Source of the DNA: DASSUW01 sp963811895 | GTDB lineage: Bacteria > Actinomycetota > Thermoleophilia > Solirubrobacterales > Solirubrobacteraceae | Assembly (NCBI GenBank): GCA_963811895.1 | Contig: CAWETE010000012.1 | Location: forward strand, 248,001 to 312,000 | Direction of reading: 5' to 3' | Length of the DNA stretch: 64,000 nucleotides | In this document: in pieces, positions 32,346-41,310 of the stretch | Layout of the letters: every line of letters begins with the position of its first letter | How positions within the stretch are numbered: position 1 is the stretch's first letter | Program-made: the position numbers and the translations under genes | Notes under the pieces: model-generated | Database searches by the model: none | Seen by the model: only the letters and a program-made list of their open reading frames with translations | What the model was told of the DNA's origin: nothing

Positions 32346-33194
32346 ATGCCCTTCTGCCTCGCCTCCGCCGCCGCCTTCGGCGCCATGGGGATCTTCGGCA
32401 AGCTGGCCTACGACGAGGGAGCCACCGTCGGCACGCTGCTCGCGACCCGGTTCGTGCTGGCGGCCGCGCTGCTGTGGCTGTTCGCCGGCGCTCGTCAGCT
32501 GCGCTCGGTCTCGCGCCGCGACGCCGGCATCGCCCTAGCGCTCGGCGCGATCGGCTACGCCGCTCCCGCGGGCGGCTACTTCGCGGCGCTCGAGCGGCTG
32601 GATGCTTCGCTGTTGGCGTTGCTCGTGTACGTCTTCCCGGTGATCGTGGCGGTGTCGGCCGTCGCCCTGCGGCGCGAGCGGGCGAGCCGGCGGACCGCCG
32701 TGGCTCTCGCGTTCTCCGTGGGCGGCCTCCTGCTGGTGCTCGCCGGCGCCGCGGGCGGCCTCGATCCGGTCGGGACGCTGCTGGGACTGGCGACCGCCGT
32801 CGTCTACAGCGCGTACGTCCTGGGCTCGGAGGGGATCTCCACCCGCGTCGCGCCGCTCGCGCTGAGCACGCTGGTGTGCACCGGCGCGGCCGCGACGCTC
32901 ACTGCTGCCGGCCTGGCCGGCGGCGACCTCGATCCCGCGAGCGTGACCGCCGCGGGCTTCGTCTGGCTCGGCGGCCTCGCCGTCGTCTCGACCGTCGGCG
33001 CCATCGGCCTGTTCTTCGCCGGGCTGCGGCGGGTGGGGCCGACGGCCGCATCCATCCTGTCGACCCTCGAGCCTGTGGTCACCGTCGCGCTCGCCTTCAT
33101 CGCCTTCGGCGAGTCGCTCGGGCCCGCCCAGCTCGCCGGCGGGGCGCTGGTCCTGATGGCCGTGCTCGCAATTCGCACAAAGGAGCTCGCATGA
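32346..33194 (+). CDS. EamA/DMT-family transporter
   Basis: About 282 residues with ten hydrophobic segments in two EamA repeats. The first begins 'LASAAAFGAMGIFGKLAYD', the second 'GLATAVVYSAYVLGSEGIS', and 'PTAASILSTLEPVVTVALAFIAFGE' (parts) is the characteristic late motif. Such proteins export metabolites such as amino acids. Divergent from the LysR gene and coupled by ATGA to an SDR gene. Confidence 0.88.
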   Translation: MPFCLASAAAFGAMGIFGKLAYDEGATVGTLLATRFVLAAALLWLFAGARQLRSVSRRDAGIALALGAIGYAAPAGGYFAALERLDASLLALLVYVFPVIVAVSAVALRRERASRRTAVALAFSVGGLLLVLAGAAGGLDPVGTLLGLATAVVYSAYVLGSEGISTRVAPLALSTLVCTGAAATLTAAGLAGGDLDPASVTAAGFVWLGGLAVVSTVGAIGLFFAGLRRVGPTAASILSTLEPVVTVALAFIAFGESLGPAQLAGGALVLMAVLAIRTKELA

Positions 33195-34096
33195 CACTCG
33201 ATGGCAAGGTGGCGCTCGTGACGGGCGCGACCCGCGGCGCCGGCCGCGGGATCGCGGTGGCGCTCGGCGAGGCCGGCGCGACCGTCTACTGCACCGGCCG
33301 CAGCACGCAGGGGCGGCGGTCGGAGTACGACCGGCCGGAGACGATCGAGGAGACGGCCGAGCTGGTGACCGCCGCCGGCGGCGCCGGGATCGCCGTCCCG
33401 ACAGACCACCTCGAGCCGGATCAGGTCGAGGCGCTCGTGCGGCGGATCGACGACGAGCAGGGACGGCTCGAGCTGCTGGTCAACGACATCTGGGGCGGCG
33501 AGCGGCTGTTCGAGTGGAACACGCCGCTGTGGGAGCACGACCTCGCCAACGGCCTGCGGATGCTGCGCCTGCAGATCGACACGCACCTCATCACCAGCCA
33601 CTTCGCGCTCCCGCTGCTGATCCGCAAGCCCGGCGGCCTCGTGGTCGAGATGACCGACGGCACGCGCGAGTACAACGACGCGAACTACCGCGAGCCGGCG
33701 TTCTACGACCTCGCCAAGAGCTCGGTGATCCGCCTCGCGTTCGCCCAGAGCCAGGAGCTGGCCGAGCACGGCTGCGCCGCCGTGGCCCTCACGCCGGGCT
33801 GGCTGCGCTCGGAGATGATGCTCGAGGCCATGGGCGTCACCGAGGAGAACTGGCGCGAGGGGCGCAACCCGCACTTCGCCGCCATCTCCGAGAGCCCGCG
33901 GCTCGTCGGCCGTGCCGTGGCGGCGCTGGCCGCCGACCCGGACGTCCTGAGCCGCAGCGGCGGCTCGTTCTCCTCGGGCGGGCTCGCGCGCGAGTACGGC
34001 TTCACCGACCTCGACGGCTCGCAGCCGGACTGCTGGCGGTACATGGTCGAGGTCCAGGACCGCGGCCTGCCGGCCGATCCGACCGGCTACCGCTGA
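33191..34096 (+). CDS. Short-chain dehydrogenase/reductase
   Basis: About 301 residues. The NAD(P)-binding motif is 'VTGATRGAGRGIAVALGEAG'. The catalytic region has 'YDLAKSSVIRLAFA' (Tyr-x-x-x-Lys as YxxxK in FYDLAK), and 'LTPGWLRSEMM' the usual PG motif. The C-terminal extension (SGGLAREYGFTDLDGSQPDCW) is typical of a plant/actinobacterial SDR subgroup. Substrate unknown; coupled to the EamA transporter gene. Confidence 0.85.
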   Translation: MTLDGKVALVTGATRGAGRGIAVALGEAGATVYCTGRSTQGRRSEYDRPETIEETAELVTAAGGAGIAVPTDHLEPDQVEALVRRIDDEQGRLELLVNDIWGGERLFEWNTPLWEHDLANGLRMLRLQIDTHLITSHFALPLLIRKPGGLVVEMTDGTREYNDANYREPAFYDLAKSSVIRLAFAQSQELAEHGCAAVALTPGWLRSEMMLEAMGVTEENWREGRNPHFAAISESPRLVGRAVAALAADPDVLSRSGGSFSSGGLAREYGFTDLDGSQPDCWRYMVEVQDRGLPADPTGYR

Positions 34097-34122
34097 CGAC
34101 CGCGCAGTGGGACACTCCGGGC

Positions 34123-34533
34123 GTGCGCCCGGTGATCGGCCTCGTCGTGCTCGCGGTTCTGGCGGCCGGCTGCGGCGAGGAGGAGCAGCGCCGCGCCGAC
34201 CGCGTCCCCGGCACTCCCGACCCGGCCCACGCCGAGGAGGTCGACCGCGATCCGTACGCGGTCACCTGCGGCGACCTGGCGCGGCAACCGGAGCACATGG
34301 AGAGCCAGAAGCTGGTGATCCGCGCGGAGTTCGCGCTCGCCCGGGAGCCCGCACTGCGCAAGCGCGTGCGCGCGATGACCGAGAACCGCGTCGGGCGCAG
34401 CGTCTACTGGGCGATGACCGAGCTGTGCAGAGGGCAGGAGGCGTCGTTCACGCCGGGCGAGCAGGCCGTCGAGGCGGTGCGGCGGGGCGAGTACCTCGTG
34501 CAGCCGCGCCCCGAGGCGTGGAACCACCCCTAG
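34123..34533 (+). CDS. Hypothetical lipoprotein
   Basis: About 136 residues from a GTG start. The signal 'VRPVIGLVVLAVLAAGCGEEEQ' (parts) contains the lipobox LAAGC. The mature part is charged, with two further Cys and no recognised domain. Follows the SDR gene by 26 bases on the same strand and is convergent with a small membrane-protein gene. Confidence 0.65.
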   Translation: MRPVIGLVVLAVLAAGCGEEEQRRADRVPGTPDPAHAEEVDRDPYAVTCGDLARQPEHMESQKLVIRAEFALAREPALRKRVRAMTENRVGRSVYWAMTELCRGQEASFTPGEQAVEAVRRGEYLVQPRPEAWNHP

Positions 34534-34728
34534 CTATTCGAGCCGCCGGAAGAGCGCGACGGAGGCGCCGCCGAACGCGATGGCGACGGCGCCGGCGATG
34601 AGGACGAACAACCAGCCGCCGCCGTCCGGCAGGGTCGTCCTCCCGACGCCGAACGCGGTGACGACGGCGGCGAGCACCGCCAGCACCGCGAACACGCCCG
34701 CGAGCAGCCGCGTTCGCTCAGCGCTCAC
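34534..34728 (-). CDS. Small membrane protein (two segments)
   Basis: About 64 residues with two membrane segments, 'LLAGVFAVLAVLAAVVTAFG' and 'WLFVLIAGAVAIAFGGASVAL', joined by a short Gly-rich loop. It overlaps the end of trmO by 11 bases, so the two genes are co-translated. No domain is known. Confidence 0.6.
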   Translation of the reverse strand: MSAERTRLLAGVFAVLAVLAAVVTAFGVGRTTLPDGGGWLFVLIAGAVAIAFGGASVALFRRLE

Positions 34729-35118
34729 CGATGTCTCCCAGCACGGGCTTGACGTCGACGACCGGCGTGCCGTCCAGCGCCTCGAGGCCGCTGACCCGCA
34801 CGCGCGGCCCTTCGATCGCGAGGACGGTCACGCGGTGCAGGCCGATCGGGTTCGGCCGGTCCGGCGAGCGTGTGTTGAACACGCCCTGCTCGGGCCGGGA
34901 GAGGTCGCTGCGCGGATGCACGCGCAGGACGTCGCGCTCGGCGCGGTCGAACCAGGTCAGCAGGAGGACCTCGTCGCCGACCGCAACACCTTCGAGTCCG
35001 TCCGTGACCTTCGGGTCGAACACCAGCCACGCCTCTGGCGCGCCCTCGTCGCCCTGCTTGGGCGCCGAGGCGCGGTCCTTGAGCGACGACTCCACGGTGG
35101 CGATCGCGACAAGCTCCA
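34718..35118 (-). CDS. trmO: tRNA t6A37 N6-methyltransferase TrmO (TsaA/YaeB domain)
   Basis: About 133 residues, a single TsaA/YaeB-type barrel. The family block 'GVFNTRSPDRPNPIGLHRVTVLAI' (parts) is highly conserved and forms the SAM and tRNA site. The product methylates threonylcarbamoyladenosine 37 in certain tRNAs. This short form lacks the C-terminal domain of the E. coli enzyme, as is usual in actinobacteria and archaea. Confidence 0.85.
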
Positions 35119-35198
35119 TGGCGCGTATTTCATCGCACACGCGCCCGTCGGAAGGCGTGGTCCGCAACTCGGACCGATGAGGGGCGTTCACGAGTGCA

Positions 35199-36587
35199 GT
35201 GCGACGCCTCGTCCTCACGCTCTTCACGTTCCTCGCCCTCGCCGCCCCCGCCCAGGCGGCGAACCCGGAGATCGGGATCGCCGACGACCGGATCCTGCTC
35301 CCCGGCGGGCCGGCCGCGGATCGTGCTGTCGCCGAGTGGAGCGCGATGGGTGTCGACACGGTGCGGATCTTCGCGCTGTGGTCGCAGATCGCTCCCGCGC
35401 GGCGGCCGAGCGGATTCAAGCCGGCCGACCCGAACGACGGGCACTACCAGTGGTTCTACGTCGACAACGCGGTCGACCGGGTGCGCGCGGCCGGGATGAA
35501 TGTGACGCTCACCGTCACCGGGCCAGGGCCGGCGTGGACGTCCAGCGCGCCCGGCCGGCAGCAGGGACAGTGGAAGCCGCGCCCGTCCGCCTACGCCGCG
35601 TTCGCGAGCGCGGTGGCGAAGCGGTACGCCTCGCGGGTCGACCGCTACATCCTCTGGAACGAGCCGAACATCTCGATCTGGCTGTCGCCCCAGGCTCGCT
35701 GCAGCCGGGGCCGCTGCACGCCCGTCTCGCCGCACCTCTACCGCGCTCTGGTCCGCGCCGCGTACCCCGCCATCGCCGACCACGACCCCGTCGCCGAGAT
35801 CGTGATCGGCGCCCTGTCGCCGCGTGGCCAGCGGCTCCGCAACGCGAAAACGGTGATGCGCCCGCTGCTCTTCCTCAGGCGATTCGGCTGCCGCACCGAC
35901 GGCTGGCAGCGCATGACCACCGGCGAGTGCCGCGGCTTCAAGCCGGCGACCGGCGACGGCTTCGCGATCCACCCCTACAGCGGGCGCACGGCGCCCGAGC
36001 GCAGGCATCCGAACGCTGATGACGTCGGCCTCTCCCAGATCCGCAACCTGTCGGCCACGCTCGACCGGCTCAAGCGCGCGAAGGCCATCAGGTCCTCCAG
36101 CGCGCGCCTGCCGATCTTCATCGACGAGTACGGCTACCAGACCAACCCGCCCGACCGGATCACCGGCATCAAGCCGCAGCGGCAGGACGTCTGGCTCCAG
36201 CGCGCCGCCTACCTCGCCTGGCGCACGCCGCGGATCAAGCTGTTCACGCAGTACCTGTGGCGCGACGAGCCGCGCAGCGCGAACGGCACTCTGAGCGGCT
36301 GGCAGTCCGGCCTGCGCTTCACCGGCGGCCGCGCCAAGCCGAGCCTCGCGCACTTCGACACGCCCTTCGCCCTCGACGCCGCGAACCGCCGCCTGTGGGG
36401 CCAGGTGCGGCCCGGCGGCGCCCACACGGTGACGGTCGAGCGACGGCCGAAGGGCGGAGCCTGGGCCACGCTCGCGGTCACGCGCACGAACGCGAACGGC
36501 TACTGGGCGCTGCGCCGCCCGCTCGTCCAGGGCAGCTCGTACCGCTACCGGGCCGACGGGATGGTGAGTGCGACACTGCGCCCGTGA
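35199..36587 (+). CDS. Secreted glycoside-hydrolase-like protein (GH clan A, GH39/GH5-like)
   Basis: About 462 residues with GTG start and signal 'LVLTLFTFLALAAPAQA'. A TIM barrel is indicated by 'VDRYILWNEPNISIWLSP', with the acid/base Glu in WNEPN, and 'LPIFIDEYGYQTNPP', with the nucleophile Glu. A C-terminal beta domain of about 70 residues ('TVTVERRPKGGAWATLAVTR') resembles an Ig-like module. Clan A enzymes retain configuration and cut beta-linked glycans; the substrate cannot be told. It is coupled by a GTGA overlap to a kinase-like gene. Confidence 0.78.
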   Translation: MRRLVLTLFTFLALAAPAQAANPEIGIADDRILLPGGPAADRAVAEWSAMGVDTVRIFALWSQIAPARRPSGFKPADPNDGHYQWFYVDNAVDRVRAAGMNVTLTVTGPGPAWTSSAPGRQQGQWKPRPSAYAAFASAVAKRYASRVDRYILWNEPNISIWLSPQARCSRGRCTPVSPHLYRALVRAAYPAIADHDPVAEIVIGALSPRGQRLRNAKTVMRPLLFLRRFGCRTDGWQRMTTGECRGFKPATGDGFAIHPYSGRTAPERRHPNADDVGLSQIRNLSATLDRLKRAKAIRSSSARLPIFIDEYGYQTNPPDRITGIKPQRQDVWLQRAAYLAWRTPRIKLFTQYLWRDEPRSANGTLSGWQSGLRFTGGRAKPSLAHFDTPFALDAANRRLWGQVRPGGAHTVTVERRPKGGAWATLAVTRTNANGYWALRRPLVQGSSYRYRADGMVSATLRP

Positions 36588-37102
36588 GGCGCGTCGCGAT
36601 CATCGCGTCCGCGAGCGGGAACGGGAAGACGACCCTCGGCAGGGCGCTGGCGGAGAAGCTCGACGTGCCGTTCGTGGAGCTCGACGCGCTCGTCCACGGC
36701 CCGAACTGGCAGGAGACGAGCGACGAGGACCTGCGCCGCCTGATCGAGCCCGTGCTGCGCCAGGAGGGCTGGGTGATCGACGGGACCTACCTGCGCAAGC
36801 TCGGCCCGATCGTGCTCGACAGCGCCGACACCGTCGTCTGGCTCGACCTTCCCACCCGCGTCTGGCTCCCGCGGCTGCTCAGGCGCACCGCCCGCCGCGT
36901 GTCCGGCCGCGAACGCATGTGGAACGACAACCGCGAGTCGCTCAAGACCGCGTTCTGGGGCCGCGAGTCGCTGTTCGGCTACGCGCTGATCCAGCAGCCG
37001 ATCAGGCGTCGCGAGTGGCCGGGCGAGCTCGCCCGCTACTCGGTGGTCCGGCTCCGCTCCCAGGCCGAGATCGAACGCTGGCTCGCCGCCGTCCTACGCT
37101 GA
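36584..37102 (+). CDS. P-loop kinase (adenylate-kinase/topology-modulation-like)
   Basis: About 172 residues. The N-terminal 'IIASASGNGKTTLGRALAEKL' is a P-loop, 'VELDALVHGPNW' the second strand region of the FlaR/topology-modulation group, and 'EGWVIDGTYLRKL' the substrate-binding part. 'RRTARRVSGRERMWNDNRES' is typical of this family in actinobacteria. It probably phosphorylates a small molecule or nucleotide. GTG start overlapping the previous stop. Confidence 0.8.
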   Translation: MRRVAIIASASGNGKTTLGRALAEKLDVPFVELDALVHGPNWQETSDEDLRRLIEPVLRQEGWVIDGTYLRKLGPIVLDSADTVVWLDLPTRVWLPRLLRRTARRVSGRERMWNDNRESLKTAFWGRESLFGYALIQQPIRRREWPGELARYSVVRLRSQAEIERWLAAVLR

Positions 37103-37107
37103 GCCGG

Positions 37108-38085
37108 GTGAGGATCGGCATCGCTCTGCTCGCCACGCTGGTGCTCGCCGGCTGCGGCAGCGACGCGAGCGAACGGCCGCTCGACGCGGCGGACATCAAC
37201 CGCAACAACCACGCCGAGGAGGCCGTCTACCTCCAGCGCGTGCTCGGCGACGACCCGATCTCCGAGTCGGTCTCGCTGCGCGTCGACGGCACCGCCGCCG
37301 TCCGCCGCGGGGGCGGGCGGGGCTACTGGGACATCGCGCTCGAGCTCTCCGAGGCGCAGGCCGAGCGCTCGCTCAGCCGGGTCCGCGCCGCGCCGTTCGC
37401 CGCGCTGGCCGACCACACGATCACGCCCGGCGGCTTCGGCGGCAACGACAACGAGCGCCGCTACCTGATGCGGCGCGACGGCGTCTCCATCACCGTCGCC
37501 GAGAGCGACCTGCCGAAGTCCATGCGGCCCCTGATCAGCGACCTCAACAAGATGATCGACGGCGAGCTCGGCCACATCGTCGCCGACGACCGGCACTTCT
37601 CGGCCTCCGGCGTGACGGGCAGCGATGCCAGCGACGACGACGCCAGCCCGCCCACCGGCTACGAGAACTCGCCGGCCACCCCGGTCAGCGGAGGGCAGGG
37701 GCCGGAGCCCGAGCTGAGCCTGTCCTGCTACGGCTCCGGCGGGCGCCAGGGCGAGGAGAGCGAGAGCGGCGTCACCGCCGGTCCGCTCACGCTCGAGGGA
37801 CTCAGCGGCAAGCGGGTCATCGAGGCCCGGGCCATCGTCGAGCCGGGCAGCGCGGTCACGATCGCCGTCGACGGTCGCGCGGGCCTCCTCTACGGCGTTG
37901 CCTGGCAGGGCCCGCGCACGCTCGCGAAGGCCGCCAAGGTCGTCCGCCTCGAGGGCTGCTCGGACACGACGACCGGCGGCGGCGCGGCCCGCTTCGAGGG
38001 CGGCATCGTGCGCCGCGGGAACGAGTGCGTGACGCTCAAGGTCTACGCCCCCGGCGAGATCTACCGCCGCCGCGTGGGCTGTTAG
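37108..38085 (+). CDS. Hypothetical lipoprotein
   Basis: About 325 residues with GTG start. 'IGIALLATLVLAGCGSD' is a clean lipoprotein signal with lipobox LAGC. The mature protein has an acidic, Asp/Ser-rich middle linker (SDASDDDASPP) between two beta-rich parts with several Cys. No known domain is recognised. Convergent with the methyltransferase gene, ends overlapping by 4 bases. Confidence 0.65.
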   Translation: MRIGIALLATLVLAGCGSDASERPLDAADINRNNHAEEAVYLQRVLGDDPISESVSLRVDGTAAVRRGGGRGYWDIALELSEAQAERSLSRVRAAPFAALADHTITPGGFGGNDNERRYLMRRDGVSITVAESDLPKSMRPLISDLNKMIDGELGHIVADDRHFSASGVTGSDASDDDASPPTGYENSPATPVSGGQGPEPELSLSCYGSGGRQGEESESGVTAGPLTLEGLSGKRVIEARAIVEPGSAVTIAVDGRAGLLYGVAWQGPRTLAKAAKVVRLEGCSDTTTGGGAARFEGGIVRRGNECVTLKVYAPGEIYRRRVGC

Positions 38086-39119
38086 AAGCCCCAGCGCGCC
38101 GCCGCTGAGGCGCTCGGGAAGGCGACGGCGCGCATCATCTGCCCGCGGTTGCCGTCGGCCACCGCGCGCCGCAGCCGCCGCTCCTGGCGGGCGGGGAGCG
38201 GCGACTCGCCGGCCTCCACGAGGTCGTTCGCCATCGGCCGCATGACGACCGCCTCGAACCCCGCGCGGCGCAGCAGCAGCGGCAGGTTGGACGGCGAGTA
38301 GATCTTCAGGTGATTGCGCGTGAAGCCGCTCCACTCCGGCCCGTGTGCCTTCAGCAGCAGCGAGTTGGCGTTGACGGTGAGGATCAGCAGGGCGCCGTCG
38401 TCGTCCAGCAGGCCGCGCAGCATCGTCAGGTCCTCGACCGGCGTGGCCAGGTGCGCGAGCACCGACCACATCGTCACCACGTCGAAGCCGCCGGCCGCGA
38501 TCTCGGGCACGTCGGCGGGCGAGCCGAAGTGTGCGTGCGCGCCGCTCGGCCGCTCGCGCGCCCGCTCGACCGAGTCCTCCGAGAGGTCGACGCCGTAGCA
38601 CTCGAAGCCGCGCTCGTACGCCAGGTCGAGGAACAGCCCCGCGCCGCACCCGAAGTCGAGCAGCCGGCGGCCGGCGCCGTCCGCGAACAGCGGGTCGAAG
38701 GCGTCCATCACGAGCCGGTAGCGGCGCTGCCGGTCACGCGAGTAGTCGCCGGTCAGGAAGCGGCTGTACTGGCCCGCGTACAGGTCGCCGAGCCGCTCGG
38801 GCCTGATGCCCGGGTTGCGGTACAGCAGCCCGCATCCCTCGCAGCGCACGACCGCGTAGCCCTTGGTGCGGAACAGCGCCCGCACCCGCTCGCCGCCGCA
38901 CAGGCTGCAGGGGATCGGCTCCTCGATCTCGCCCACGCCCTGCGCGGCCGCGTGCGAGGCGTAGTCCGTCACCGGCGCCCGCGCCAGCCGCCGGCGCCAG
39001 CGCAGCTCGTGCAGCCGCGCGGCGCCCGGCAGCGCATACGGGCGCATCGTGCCCGGCGGGATGCCGAGGTGGCGGAAGATGAGGCGGTGCGCGTGGTAGC
39101 GCCACGAGCGGCGAGCCAT
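38082..39119 (-). CDS. Class I SAM-dependent methyltransferase with zinc-ribbon-like segment
   Basis: About 345 residues. After an N-terminal basic part, 'PCSLCGGERVRALFRTKGYAVVRCEGCGLLYRNP' (parts) gives CxxC...CxxC, a zinc-binding segment. The methyltransferase core has motif I 'LLDFGCGAGLFLDLAYERG', followed by 'DVVTMWSVLAHLATP'. This architecture is found in enzymes that modify sugars or lipid-linked glycans. It would act in the cytoplasm; the target is unknown. Divergent from the sugar-epimerase-like gene. Confidence 0.82.
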   Translation of the reverse strand: MARRSWRYHAHRLIFRHLGIPPGTMRPYALPGAARLHELRWRRRLARAPVTDYASHAAAQGVGEIEEPIPCSLCGGERVRALFRTKGYAVVRCEGCGLLYRNPGIRPERLGDLYAGQYSRFLTGDYSRDRQRRYRLVMDAFDPLFADGAGRRLLDFGCGAGLFLDLAYERGFECYGVDLSEDSVERARERPSGAHAHFGSPADVPEIAAGGFDVVTMWSVLAHLATPVEDLTMLRGLLDDDGALLILTVNANSLLLKAHGPEWSGFTRNHLKIYSPSNLPLLLRRAGFEAVVMRPMANDLVEAGESPLPARQERRLRRAVADGNRGQMMRAVAFPSASAAARWGF

Positions 39120-39140
39120 CGGGGGCGTATCGTGCCAGGC

Positions 39141-39770
39141 ATGCTGGTGGCAATCGCAGGAGGACACGGGCAGATCGCGCTGCGGCTCACGCGGCTGCTG
39201 AGCGAGCGCGGCGACGAGGTGCGGTCGCTGATCCGCAATCCCGACCACGCGGACGACATCAGGGAGGCCGGCGGCGACCCCGTCGTGTGCGACCTGGAGG
39301 AGGCCGACGACGCCCTCGTCGCCAACGCCGTGAGGGGCGCCGACGCGGTCGTCTTCGCGGCCGGCGCCGGGCCCGGCAGCGGCTCGCAGCGAAAGGGGAC
39401 GATGGACCTCGGCGGCGCGGTCAAGCTGATCGCGGCGGCCAAGGCCGGCGGCATCCGCCGCTACGTCATGGTGAGCAGCATCAACGCCGACCCGAACCAC
39501 CCGGGCGACGACACCTTCAGCGTCTACCTGCGCGCCAAGGGCGAGGCGGACGCCGAGCTGGCGGCCAGCGGGCTCGACTACACGATCGTGCGGCCGGGCC
39601 CGCTCACGAACGACCCGGGCACCGGCCGCGTGGCGCTCGACGCCGGGCGCGGCGACGTCACGCGCGACGACGTCGCCGCCGTGCTCGCCGCCGCCTTGCA
39701 CGAGCCCGACACGATCGGCCGGACCTTCGACCTCAGCGGCGGCGAGACGCCCATCGACGAAGCGCTGTGA
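39141..39770 (+). CDS. NAD(P)-binding (NmrA/SDR-a5-like) protein
   Basis: About 209 residues, an atypical SDR: 'VAIAGGHGQIALRLTRLLSE' is the dinucleotide motif, 'AVVFAAGAGPGSGSQRKGTMDLGGAV' (parts) and 'GLDYTIVRPGPLTNDPGTG' are typical of the YwnB/NAD(P)H-binding group. These act as redox sensors or reductases. Divergent from the methyltransferase gene with a 21-base gap. Confidence 0.85.
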   Translation: MLVAIAGGHGQIALRLTRLLSERGDEVRSLIRNPDHADDIREAGGDPVVCDLEEADDALVANAVRGADAVVFAAGAGPGSGSQRKGTMDLGGAVKLIAAAKAGGIRRYVMVSSINADPNHPGDDTFSVYLRAKGEADAELAASGLDYTIVRPGPLTNDPGTGRVALDAGRGDVTRDDVAAVLAAALHEPDTIGRTFDLSGGETPIDEAL

Positions 39771-39774
39771 TGGC

Positions 39775-40737
39775 TCAGTCGCGAATGTGCCTCCGCCGGA
39801 TGCTCCGGCTCGAGCTGGGCGAGTACGTGCCCTCGTCCACGTTCACCAGCACGCGGTAGCGGCCGCCGCGCCGCTGGCGGATCGACTTGCGGTAGCGGGA
39901 GGACGAGTCGCCGTTGTTGCGGGCGAACGTCTCACCCACCGTGATCCACACGCCGTCGCTCAGGCGCAGCTTCTGGATCAGCACCTGCTCGCCGTCGACC
40001 GCCGGGCTGATGCGGCCGCGGAAGCGCAGCTTGCCGCGCCGGTCCCCGCGCGTCACCTTGACGCGCCGCGTGACGTCGAGCGTCGCGCCCACCGTCAGCG
40101 GCGTGCTCACGATGTCCGGCCGGGCCACCATCTCCACCCTGAACTGCGTGTTCACGGGCACCGACAGGACCGGGACCGAGAAGCTGCCGTCGTCGTTGGT
40201 GACCAGCTCGTTGCCGACCGGCAGGAATCCCTGCGTGTACGGCCACGGGTTGCTCTTGACGATGATCCGGCGGTCGGGTCCGTCGGTGCCGACCAACACG
40301 CCGGCGAGCGTCGTGGCGCCGCCGGCCGCCACCGGATTCGGCGTCGCGGCGACCGAGAAGCCGAGCGGCACCTTCTTGGTCTTGAACGTGCGGTGGCTGC
40401 CGCGCGAGACGCCCTGCGAGTTCTGGGCGACCAGGCGGTAGTGGTAGGTCGTCACCGGTGCCAGCCCGGTCAAGGCGGCGGTGACCTTCACGCGCCCGCT
40501 GCCGGCCGTCACGACGGTTGCCGGCGTCACGGCGCCGTAGAGGCTCGAGCCGCCGTATTGGAAGTAGTAGGTCGTGTTCGCACCGTTGGGCGTAACGAAC
40601 CCGTTCAGCGTCACGGTCGTCGGTTCGACGGCTGTCGCGGCGCCGGTGGTCACCGCCGGCTTCTCGGCGGCGGCCGCGGTCGTGGGCGCGCACAACAGCG
40701 CTCCAGCGATCAGCACGGCCTTCAACGTCGTTCTCAT
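39775..40737 (-). CDS. Secreted fibronectin-III-like/Ig-like protein
   Basis: About 320 residues. Signal 'LKAVLIAGALLCAPTTAAAA'. The first mature domain, 'VTLNGFVTPNGANTTYYFQYG' with 'VTTYHYRLVAQNSQG', is the FN3-like unit very frequent in Thermoleophilia surface proteins. A second Ig-like domain and an Arg-rich C-terminus (SRSIRRRHIRD) follow. It is likely secreted and possibly wall-associated; binding partner unknown. Confidence 0.75.
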   Translation of the reverse strand: MRTTLKAVLIAGALLCAPTTAAAAEKPAVTTGAATAVEPTTVTLNGFVTPNGANTTYYFQYGGSSLYGAVTPATVVTAGSGRVKVTAALTGLAPVTTYHYRLVAQNSQGVSRGSHRTFKTKKVPLGFSVAATPNPVAAGGATTLAGVLVGTDGPDRRIIVKSNPWPYTQGFLPVGNELVTNDDGSFSVPVLSVPVNTQFRVEMVARPDIVSTPLTVGATLDVTRRVKVTRGDRRGKLRFRGRISPAVDGEQVLIQKLRLSDGVWITVGETFARNNGDSSSRYRKSIRQRRGGRYRVLVNVDEGTYSPSSSRSIRRRHIRD

Positions 40738-40821
40738 GCAGTCCCCTCCAGTCGCGGTTGACCGGTCCACCGGGTGCAACACGCGCGTGAGGCCGCAGGT
40801 TGCGGTGGGTACGACGAGCGC

Positions 40822-41310
40822 GTGGACGCAGCGAAGACCTTCCACCAGCTCGTCGGCGGGCTCGAGTACCCGATGTTCATCGTCACCGCCCGCGCCGGCG
40901 ACGAGCCGCTCGGCTGCATGATCGGTTTCGCCACCCAGACGAGCATCGACCCGCCGCGCTTCGCGGTCTGCCTGTCGCACAACAACCGCACCTACCGCCG
41001 CGGCCGCGACGCGGAGCTGCTCGGCGTCCACTGCGTTCCCGAGCACGCGACCGAGCTGGCCGAGCTGTTCGGCGGCGAGACGGGCGACGAGGTCGACAAG
41101 TTCGCCCGCGCCGCCTGGCACGAGGGGCCTGAGGGCGTGCCCCTGCTCGACGAGTGCCCGAACCGGTTCGTCGGCCGCGTGCTGTGGCGGCAGGACGCGG
41201 GCGACCACGACCTCTTCCTGCTCGAGCCGGTCGCGGCCGAGAAGGGCACCGGCGAGGACGAGTTCACGTTCCACCGCGCCAAGCGCATCGAGCCGGGACA
41301 CGAGGCCTGA
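40822..41310 (+). CDS. Flavin reductase-like domain protein
   Basis: About 162 residues with GTG start. 'FHQLVGGLEYPMFIVTARAGDEPLGCMIGFATQTSIDPPRFAVCLSHNN' (parts) is the FMN-binding split barrel of flavin reductases. It could supply reduced flavin to a monooxygenase or be a stand-alone reductase. Followed by a RibD-type gene whose ATG lies at its stop codon. Confidence 0.85.
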   Translation: MDAAKTFHQLVGGLEYPMFIVTARAGDEPLGCMIGFATQTSIDPPRFAVCLSHNNRTYRRGRDAELLGVHCVPEHATELAELFGGETGDEVDKFARAAWHEGPEGVPLLDECPNRFVGRVLWRQDAGDHDLFLLEPVAAEKGTGEDEFTFHRAKRIEPGHEA